From a virus, in the IMG/VR virus record IMGVR_UViG_3300031951_001098, positions 1-25,595 of that record: a DNA stretch of 25,595 bases; one strand, given 5' to 3'. A program made the position numbers and the translations under genes. Below are positions 22,074 through 25,595 of this stretch, piece after piece. Within the stretch, counting starts at the first letter, position 1. Every line of letters starts with the position of its first letter. Below the pieces are notes generated by a model. The model was given only the letters and a program-made list of their open reading frames with translations. It ran no database searches and was not told the DNA's origin.

Positions 22074-22301
22074 TGGCGGTTCATATTGGAAACCGAGCGC
22101 AAATCGTTGAGTTTTGCATATAGATTGGGGGTCCGCTGCATCGCATCGTTCTCAGGGTGTTGATTCGATGGTCAATATGCCGAGCAATCGGAGAGCATTC
22201 GATAGCAGGAGCGGAACGACGTTGACCGGCCGCCCTGTGTGCGCCATGAGTTTGGGGACACCCTGAGAACGTGAAGGATCAGGAGCGGCGAGGAGAAGAC
22301 T
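22074..22301 (+). other. boundary region: AT-rich leader, half attC and gene-free minicassette
   Basis: There is no gene in this 228-bp stretch. It begins with an AT-rich part (22081-22126, including TTCATATTGG and GCATATAGATT) that stands out from the GC-rich surroundings and could hold a promoter for the array. A half attC-like site is at 22131-22154, then a 110-bp stretch without a reading frame, then the first complete attC at 22264. A 13-bp perfect inverted repeat (22148-22160 and 22258-22270) extends the R boxes. Confidence 0.5.
22131..22154 (-). repeat. half attC-like site (R''-L'' arm only)
   Basis: CCGCTG then an unpaired C, an 8-nt spacer and GTTCTCA follow the exact spacing of the other sites. 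The partner arm (TGAGAAC...CAGCGG) is not found upstream, so this is the outer half of a site left at the array edge. Confidence 0.65.
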
Positions 22302-22354
22302 ATGAACAAACCAACTGACGGTGCCGAGCCGTCTCCTGCATCCGCCGGTTCTCG
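22264..22354 (-). repeat. attC site 1
   Basis: TGAGAAC (22264) pairs with GTTCTCG at the end. Arm CAGGAG pairs perfectly with CTCCTG, and the inner CGGC with GCCG. One C and one T are unpaired in the plus-strand right arm. The ATG of the next gene lies in the central loop. Confidence 0.85.
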
Positions 22355-22652
22355 CTGGCCGCGTCTTGTTGTTGGCCTTGCGGCGAACATCGCTGGCCTC
22401 CTGTGCGTGATCTGGCCTGTGCTGCCGAAGCAGTGGGGTGCATGGGAGTTGGTCGGCCGATTGTTTGGCGCGAGCAAAGACCCAAGTATGGGCATTCAGT
22501 ACATGTTTTTCTGGCTGCTGACGGTTCCGTTTGGCTGGCTGCTGTGCTATCTCGGAGCAAAGACGGCGACTGGGTCTGGCGGCTTGGCGTGCATGGTGGC
22601 GATGGCGGTAGTCGGCGGCGCTGTCTACGCAATGGTCGCGCTAGCGGGCTGA
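22302..22652 (+). CDS. cassette gene 1: small multi-pass membrane protein
   Basis: This is a 116-residue protein whose first 17 residues (MNKPTDGAEPSPASAGS) are encoded by attC site 1. The rest is strongly hydrophobic, with about three to four transmembrane helices: WPRLVVGLAANIAGLLCVIW, MFFWLLTVPFGWLLCYLG, and LACMVAMAVVGGAVYAMVAL. The loops contain Gly, Pro and Trp. GAGGAG lies about 9 bases before the ATG, also within the site. It lacks the VAW...PLYR module of its neighbours, so it is a different passenger behind the same leader. Its function is unknown; small phage-encoded membrane proteins can act in exclusion or lysis, but nothing here proves it. Confidence 0.7.
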   Translation: MNKPTDGAEPSPASAGSRWPRLVVGLAANIAGLLCVIWPVLPKQWGAWELVGRLFGASKDPSMGIQYMFFWLLTVPFGWLLCYLGAKTATGSGGLACMVAMAVVGGAVYAMVALAG

Positions 22653-22657
22653 CAGTA

Positions 22658-22746
22658 CGAGAACGCACAGGACAAGGAGCGGCAAGCATGAACACTGACA
22701 ACACGCAGGGCGGTGCCGAGCCGTCTCTTGCATCCGCTGGTTCTAC
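22658..22746 (-). repeat. attC site 2 (degenerate)
   Basis: CGAGAAC at 22658 and GTTCTAC at the end form the R boxes. The right arm CTCTTG and ATCC keep the spacing, but the left arm (GGACAAGGAG) has two mismatches. It starts just after the stop of cassette gene 1 and contains the ATG of gene 2. Confidence 0.7.
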
Positions 22747-22927
22747 GGCGTGGATTGTTTCGCGGACGTGGCCGTTCAGTGCCATGACAATCGCCGGCCG
22801 TCCTGCAAAGGCAGAGCCGGGCGGCCCCGAAAGATTCATCCCGGTATTCAACACAAGGGCAGAGGCCGTCGCGTGGTACGGAAAAGACGACGCCAGCATT
22901 CAGCCACTCAAACTGGGCGACAAGTAG
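22688..22927 (+). CDS. cassette gene 2: small soluble protein
   Basis: This is a 79-residue protein. The leader MNTDNTQGGAEPSLASAGS comes from attC site 2. AAGGAG lies 11 bases before the ATG. The body (TAWIVSRTWPFSAMTIAGRPAKAEP..., then FNTRAEAVAWYGKDDASIQPLKLGDK) is a shortened form of the module seen in other cassettes: a beta strand start, a helix with the EAVAWY pattern, and a final strand (SIQPLKL, in place of VPLYR). No catalytic residues are evident. The stop TAG is two bases before the next site. Confidence 0.65.
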   Translation: MNTDNTQGGAEPSLASAGSTAWIVSRTWPFSAMTIAGRPAKAEPGGPERFIPVFNTRAEAVAWYGKDDASIQPLKLGDK

Positions 22928-22929
22928 CC

Positions 22930-23019
22930 GTAGAACGACAAGGATCAGGAGCGGCGAGGAACAAACATGACTACACAGAACGACACCAACGAGCCGTCTC
23001 TTGCATCCGATGGTTCTCA
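22930..23019 (-). repeat. attC site 3
   Basis: GTAGAAC at 22930 and GTTCTCA at 23013-23019. The left arm CAGGAG pairs with CTCTTG through one G-T wobble, and CGGC with GCCG. The two unpaired bases are at the usual positions. The site is 90 bp long and contains the ATG of gene 3. Confidence 0.83.
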
Positions 23020-23440
23020 GCCGGTGGCATGGGCAGTTCGCCGGACTGACGGATGGATTGCCAGCGTTTCAATGTTTGAGCGCACTGCGGAGTGCGAGGC
23101 TGGCAGGCGTGGCGACGGTTGGTCTGCTGTCCCGCTCTACCGTAAGTCGCAGCCCACGCTCACCGACGCGGAGCGAGAGGCGGTGGACAGGGTGCGGATC
23201 GCGTTCCGCGACATGGATCACAACGACATGACAAGGCAGCAGCTTGAAGATTACGAAGCGATCTGCCACCTACTGGAGCGGGTGCCTCTCTACGCGCAGC
23301 CGCAAGCGTTACTCGCGGCAGAGGAGCGCGACGCGGTGAGGTGGGCTGGCAACATGATTCCGTTGATGGCACACAAAGGAGCCGCAGTCGCCTACTGCCA
23401 CGCGGAGACGCTTCGGAAACTGGACGAACGACTGGGCTGA
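22967..23440 (+). CDS. cassette gene 3: two-module protein (QPVAW-VPLYR plus helical part)
   Basis: This is a 157-residue protein, the largest in the array. The leader MTTQNDTNEPSLASDGS is encoded by attC site 3. The first module (QPVAWAVRRTDGWIASVSMF...WSAVPLYRK) is followed by LTDAEREAVDRVRIAFRDM and a long helical region ending in a segment with ETLRKLDERLG. GTDG-like and PLYR features are shared with the HAD fusion upstream. The gene ends exactly in the TGA of the next R box (TGAGAAC). The ATG has a weaker Shine-Dalgarno (GAGGA) than the later cassettes. Function unknown; no enzyme motif. Confidence 0.75.
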   Translation: MTTQNDTNEPSLASDGSQPVAWAVRRTDGWIASVSMFERTAECEAGRRGDGWSAVPLYRKSQPTLTDAEREAVDRVRIAFRDMDHNDMTRQQLEDYEAICHLLERVPLYAQPQALLAAEERDAVRWAGNMIPLMAHKGAAVAYCHAETLRKLDERLG

Positions 23441-23527
23441 GAACGTGTACGATCAACAGCCGCTAACAAAGGAGGCGGCAAACATGAGCGACGATACTGA
23501 GCGGTCTGTTGCATCGGCTGGTTCTCA
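23438..23527 (-). repeat. attC site 4
   Basis: TGAGAAC (23438-23444) and GTTCTCA (23521-23527). Arms CAACAG and CTGTTG pair perfectly, and the inner CCGC pairs with GCGG. The unpaired T and C lie 6 nt apart in the right arm. The 37-nt loop holds AAAGGAGG and the ATG of gene 4. Confidence 0.88.
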
Positions 23528-23798
23528 GCCGGTGGCGTGGATGACGGTCATCCCGTTGTGGCATGGCGGCGGACCGGCCGTAGACAGGGTCTTTCTTTGC
23601 GAGCGAGAGGCCTTGGAGGCGAAAGAGTGGAGGGACGCCAGCACGGAGCGTGGCGCAGACATCGTCCCGCTCTACCGCTCGCTCACGCTCACCGACGAGG
23701 AGCGGGAGGCGATTGCGTGGTTTTCCATTTACTCCGACACGCCAGGAGAAGAGCGGCACGCGGTTGTGCTGGCAAAACTGTTGCAACGGACGAACTGA
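23484..23798 (+). CDS. cassette gene 4: two-module protein
   Basis: This is a 104-residue protein starting at ATG 23484, with AAAGGAGG 8 bases upstream in the attC loop; an upstream in-frame GTG at 23445 is not needed. The leader MSDDTERSVASAGS is site-encoded. Module one is QPVAWMTVIPLWHGGGPAVDRV...GADIVPLYR, and module two is LTLTDEEREAIAWFSIYSD...VVLAKLLQRTN. The modules follow each other as in the HAD fusion protein. The final TGA is part of attC site 5. Confidence 0.78.
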   Translation: MSDDTERSVASAGSQPVAWMTVIPLWHGGGPAVDRVFLCEREALEAKEWRDASTERGADIVPLYRSLTLTDEEREAIAWFSIYSDTPGEERHAVVLAKLLQRTN

Positions 23799-23885
23799 GA
23801 ACGTGTACGATCAACAGCCGCGAACAAAGGAGGCGGCCAACATGAGCGATACGAATGAGCGGTCTGTTGCATCCGCTGGTTCTCA
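23796..23885 (-). repeat. attC site 5
   Basis: TGAGAAC (23796-23802) and GTTCTCA (23879-23885). Arms CAACAG/CTGTTG and CCGC/GCGG are perfect. The site is 90 bp long. The loop contains GAACAAAGGAGG and the ATG of gene 5. Confidence 0.88.
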
Positions 23886-24144
23886 CGGTGTGGCCGCTGC
23901 GTGGGCTGCGTTTGCAGACGACACCGGCGACACCGGAGTTACGTCCCTGAACCGAGCGTCTGTCGAGGAGGTGGCGAACAGGATGGGCTGGAGCGTCGTC
24001 CCTCTCTACCGCTCGCCCACGCTCACCGACGAGGAGCGGACGGCCATCGGATTGGCTCGTTCGCTGCTTGAGGATTACAAGATGAGCCGCCTCCACAACG
24101 CTGCGGACGAGGTGCTGGAGCGTCTTTTGGATCGGGCGAAGTGA
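23842..24144 (+). CDS. cassette gene 5: two-module protein with altered first segment
   Basis: This is a 100-residue protein with the site-encoded leader MSDTNERSVASAGS. The first module is HGVAAAWAAFADDTGDTGV...MGWSVVPLYRS, where the usual QPVAW is replaced by HGVAAAW. The second is LTDEERTAIGLARSLLEDY... with the ending EVLERLLDRAK. ATG 23842 is preceded by AAAGGAGG. The stop TGA lies in attC site 6. The shared end of the two modules with other cassettes points to one protein family diversified along the array. Confidence 0.78.
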   Translation: MSDTNERSVASAGSHGVAAAWAAFADDTGDTGVTSLNRASVEEVANRMGWSVVPLYRSPTLTDEERTAIGLARSLLEDYKMSRLHNAADEVLERLLDRAK

Positions 24145-24231
24145 GAACGTGTACGATCAACAGCCGCTAACAAAGGAGGCGGCAAACATGAGCGACGATA
24201 CTGAGCGGTCTGTTGCATCGGCTGGTTCTGT
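24142..24231 (-). repeat. attC site 6
   Basis: TGAGAAC (24142-24148). The first 88 bases are identical to site 4 (23438-23525), and the end reads GTTCTGT. Arms and unpaired bases are as in site 4. Confidence 0.87.
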
Positions 24232-24376
24232 GGCGGACGGCCGCCCTGGCCTCTGGCCTGCTGACTTGCCTCCATGCCCACAAGCCAATGCGCGGTCTTT
24301 GTACGGAGACGCTGTTTCGGTTGCGTGGTGGCAGTCAGTGCAGATTTCTGTGGCGAGGCAGTTGAGCGACAAGTAG
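24188..24376 (+). CDS. cassette gene 6: short protein, possibly a truncated passenger
   Basis: This is a 62-residue protein with the leader MSDDTERSVASAGS from site 6. The body (VADGRPGLWPADLPPCPQAN, then SLYGDAVSVAWWQSVQISVARQLSDK) lacks the PLYR and LTDEER segments. A WW pair within VSVAWWQ and a helical end are the only notable features. It is the shortest complete gene in the array and could be a remnant or a separate small protein. AAAGGAGG precedes the ATG as in gene 4. The stop is TAG, outside the R box, unlike most others. Confidence 0.6.
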   Translation: MSDDTERSVASAGSVADGRPGLWPADLPPCPQANARSLYGDAVSVAWWQSVQISVARQLSDK

Positions 24377-24379
24377 GCC

Positions 24380-24469
24380 ACAGAACGCCGAAGATCACAA
24401 GCCGCGAACTAGGAGGGCGGCCAACATGAACGACACTGACGAGCGGTCTTGTGCATCGCGTGGTTCTCA
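24380..24469 (-). repeat. attC site 7
   Basis: ACAGAAC (24380-24386) and GTTCTCA (24463-24469). Arm CACAAG pairs with CTTGTG, a compensatory change relative to CAACAG/CTGTTG. Inner CCGC pairs with GCGG. The loop carries AACTAGGAGGGCGGC and the ATG of gene 7. Confidence 0.87.
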
Positions 24470-24755
24470 CGGGGACGCGGTTCGCGCCGCAGCCCTTGCC
24501 CTTTACGAGGTTGGCCGCTGGGTGTCGGTCGATGTTCCGAGAGAGAAGGCCGACGCCATGTGGGCCACGCTCCGGGACGCCCTTGGGTTGCGGCCCGGCC
24601 ATGCGACGGCTGGCGGGGTGGATGGCGGCGGCACAACGCCCGCGCTCACCGACGAGGAGCGGGAGGCGATTAGCGCGGCCGCCTGTATTTGCGAGGACGC
24701 TGGCCGGACGGAAATCGCGATTGCCGTCAACACGGCACTCTCGCGGCTGGACTGA
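24426..24755 (+). CDS. cassette gene 7: helical protein ending in the LTDEER module
   Basis: This is a 109-residue protein with leader MNDTDERSCASRGS from site 7. The first part (AVRAAALALYEVGRWVSVDVPREKADAMWATL) is helical and does not match QPVAW-VPLYR. The second part is LTDEEREAISAAACICEDAGRTEIAIAVNTALSRLD, the common helical module. This shows that the first module can be exchanged while the second is kept. The ATG follows AGGAGG. The final TGA lies in site 8. Confidence 0.72.
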   Translation: MNDTDERSCASRGSHGDAVRAAALALYEVGRWVSVDVPREKADAMWATLRDALGLRPGHATAGGVDGGGTTPALTDEEREAISAAACICEDAGRTEIAIAVNTALSRLD

Positions 24756-24842
24756 GAACGCCAGCGATCAGCGGCTCGCGACCTACGACCATGAACAAAC
24801 CTACCGACGCTCTCGCGGGTCCGCTGCATTGCTTGGTTCTCA
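24753..24842 (-). repeat. attC site 8
   Basis: TGAGAAC (24753-24759) and GTTCTCA (24836-24842). Arm CAGCGG pairs with CCGCTG, and inner CTCGCG with CGCGGG has one mismatch. Spacing is the same as in the others. It lacks the usual GGAGG in the loop. Confidence 0.85.
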
Positions 24843-25057
24843 CGGCATTCCTGCCGGCAGGGTCTATGTGGACTTCAGAGCCTCGCGGGCAGGAATACGC
24901 TTTGCGGCATGGCGACACGGTGCTGTTTTGGATTCCCGACGAGCGACAACCGGCCTATGGAGAGGTCTGCTATCTGTGGGGCTACGTTCCGGCGATTGTT
25001 AGCGGCAGCAAGACGTTTCGCTTTTGCGATGTGCAGTGGTGCTACGGTGGGCTGTAG
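24791..25057 (+). CDS. cassette gene 8: small protein read in a different frame through its attC
   Basis: This is an 88-residue protein if it starts at ATG 24791. It would then read MNKPTDALAGPLHCLVLTAF through the site, a different frame from the VASAGS leaders. No clear Shine-Dalgarno site is present, so an internal start such as the Met in AGSMWTSEP is possible. The body (EPRGQEYALRHGDTVLFWIPD..., then YGEVCYLWGYVPAIVSG..., ending DVQWCYGGL) is beta-rich with many aromatic residues and resembles a small SH3- or OB-like barrel. Function unknown. It ends with TAG 7 bases before site 9. Confidence 0.6.
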   Translation: MNKPTDALAGPLHCLVLTAFLPAGSMWTSEPRGQEYALRHGDTVLFWIPDERQPAYGEVCYLWGYVPAIVSGSKTFRFCDVQWCYGGL

Positions 25058-25064
25058 ACACAAG

Positions 25065-25154
25065 TGAGAACGTGAACGATCAACAGCCGCGAACAAAGGA
25101 GGCGGCGACTATGAGCGACGAAAATGAGCGGTCTGTTGCATCGGCTGGTTCTCA
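25065..25154 (-). repeat. attC site 9
   Basis: TGAGAAC (25065-25071) and GTTCTCA (25148-25154). Perfect CAACAG/CTGTTG and CCGC/GCGG arms with the two unpaired bases. The loop contains GAACAAAGGAGG and the ATG of gene 9. Confidence 0.88.
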
Positions 25155-25458
25155 GCCGGCGATGGCGATTGTGAGCAGCGATGAGGCCGCGTTGCGGATC
25201 ATCGTTCGGCAGCAGCGATCCGAGATCGCACGCCTCAAGGAAGCCATACGCCGGCTCGCGGAGGAGGATGCCACACTGTCGGTGTGCAACGGCAACGTGA
25301 CGGTGATAATGGACGCCACCATTACCGCAGAGCAGCGGGATGCGATTGCCTATATCGCGCTGATGCACTCGCGGCTGAAGTGTGACGGGCACCGGCCAGA
25401 AAGAACAAAGCAGCAGGACTTGGACACTGTTTGGGGATTTCTGGAACAGACTAGGTGA
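25111..25458 (+). CDS. cassette gene 9: coiled-coil protein with LTDEER-like module
   Basis: This is a 115-residue protein with leader MSDENERSVASAGS and AAAGGAGG before the ATG. After QPAMAIVSSDEAALRIIV comes a charged helix (QQRSEIARLKEAIRRLAEE) that should form a coiled coil. A short beta part (LSVCNGNVTVIMDA) follows. The last part is ITAEQRDAIAYIALMH...TVWGFLEQTR, a variant of the common helical module. The QP at the start recalls QPVAW, but the module itself is replaced. The stop TGA is in site 10. Confidence 0.72.
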   Translation: MSDENERSVASAGSQPAMAIVSSDEAALRIIVRQQRSEIARLKEAIRRLAEEDATLSVCNGNVTVIMDATITAEQRDAIAYIALMHSRLKCDGHRPERTKQQDLDTVWGFLEQTR

Positions 25459-25545
25459 GAACAACAAGGATCAGCGGCTCGCAGCCGCAGGAGGATGACA
25501 TGAGTTCCGACGTTGACGCGAGTCCGCTGCATCCGGTGGTTAGCC
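25456..25545 (-). repeat. attC site 10
   Basis: TGAGAAC (25456-25462) and GTTAGCC (25539-25545), the latter close to the classical GTTRRRY box. Arm CAGCGG pairs with CCGCTG and inner CTCGC pairs perfectly with GCGAG. Both unpaired bases are in place. Confidence 0.87.
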
Positions 25546-25595
25546 GTCGGTGGCGACTATCTCCCGCATACATTTCGGTGCTGCTGCACTGCTAC
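25500..25595 (+). CDS. cassette gene 10: N-terminal part, cut by the window edge
   Basis: ATG 25500 follows CAGGAGG at a 5-base spacing, inside site 10. The visible 32 codons read MSSDVDASPLHPVVSRRW and onward without a stop to the edge. As in gene 8, the frame through the CCGCTGCAT arm gives SPLHP rather than SVASAGS. Nothing can be said about function. Confidence 0.55.
   Translation, partial: MSSDVDASPLHPVVSRRWRLSPAYISVLLHCY

Larger units (their letters stand above)
22131..25595 (-). mobile_element. integron-type gene-cassette array (attC array, no integron integrase in view)
   Basis: Ten complete sites of 89-91 bp and one half site separate nine complete plus-strand genes and a tenth gene cut by the window. 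Reading the minus strand, each site runs R'' (usually TGAGAAC), an 8-nt spacer, one extra G, a 6-nt stem arm, one extra A and an inner stem. The variable loop follows, then the complementary inner stem, a 6-nt arm, a 9-nt spacer and R' (usually GTTCTCA). The well-known aadA1/aadA7 attC, as I remember it, has the same 8, 6 and 9 nt distances and the same two extrahelical positions. Cassette lengths (site to site) are 238-508 bp. The sites are oriented opposite to the genes. The array probably continues beyond 25595. Confidence 0.85.

Noticed and set aside
24188-24376. Cassette gene 6 as a toxin or antitoxin
   Set aside because: Small size alone is no evidence; no toxin or antitoxin motif or paired gene is visible.
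22172-25532. Minus-strand reading frames across the array, which would match canonical attC-gene orientation
   Set aside because: They lack Shine-Dalgarno sites, are Arg/Pro/Ser-rich like shadows, and end or start arbitrarily, while plus-strand genes share modules with the HAD fusion and have strong ribosome sites.
22264-25545. Sites as simple intrinsic terminators between small genes
   Set aside because: No T-runs follow, the start codons lie inside the hairpins, and bulge positions are fixed, none of which suits terminators.
22131-25595. Regularly spaced repeats as a CRISPR array
   Set aside because: Repeats are 90 bp with internal dyad symmetry, spacing varies from 238 to 508 bp, and the intervals hold protein genes.

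Overview
The window looks like part of a temperate phage, prophage or phage-derived integrative element from a high-GC bacterium. All but two genes lie on the plus strand, many are joined by 4-base ATGA/GTGA overlaps, and Shine-Dalgarno sites are common. Several protein families and the form of the attC-like repeats remind me of Planctomycetes. That host call is inference from memory, not a database result.

Layout. (1) 1-3011: the end of a Cys-containing protein, a small HExxH protein, a calcineurin-like phosphoesterase, a dCMP deaminase and a deoxynucleoside monophosphate kinase (nucleotide metabolism). (2) 3069-4718: probable late genes, namely a small structural-like protein, a holin-like one-helix protein, a LamG/ConA-like protein and a short partner. 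(3) 4729-5887: a minus-strand tyrosine recombinase and a small ORF, ending at a 30-bp tRNA 3'-end fragment that is the likely attachment site. (4) 5920-13636: early and replication genes, namely a double-HTH protein, an SNF2-type helicase, a coiled-coil protein, an SSB-like candidate, a Prim-Pol primase, a UvrD-like helicase, an ExoX-C-like protein, CsrA and a 31-residue membrane peptide. (5) 13639-17213: a DPPY methyltransferase, a cytosine-C5 methyltransferase broken by an in-frame TGA and a frameshift, and a GIY-YIG/T5orf172 protein. (6) 17185-18723: small genes, including a secreted protein, a membrane protein, an HTH protein and a VRR-NUC nuclease. (7) 18720-22073: an overlapping aminotransferase, ATP-grasp, TylF-like methyltransferase and HAD series that looks like a glycan or small-molecule modification cassette.

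(8) 22131-25595 is the most unusual part. It holds ten complete, nearly equal (89-91 bp) imperfect inverted repeats plus one half repeat, with one small gene between each pair. Their geometry matches integron attC sites: AAC/GTT R boxes, an 8/9-nt spacer, a 6-bp L stem, and two extrahelical bases exactly 6 nt apart. The stem arms covary between copies. This is an integron-type gene-cassette array without an integron integrase in view, inside a phage-like element. The sites point opposite to the genes. As a result each attC forms the 5' end of its gene: it carries the Shine-Dalgarno site, the start codon and the first 14-19 codons, and its outer R box usually contains the stop codon of the gene before. 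Several cassette proteins share a two-part design (a QPVAW...VPLYR segment followed by an LTDEER...LLER helical segment). The HAD protein just outside the array carries two copies of the first segment. The array probably continues past the right edge.
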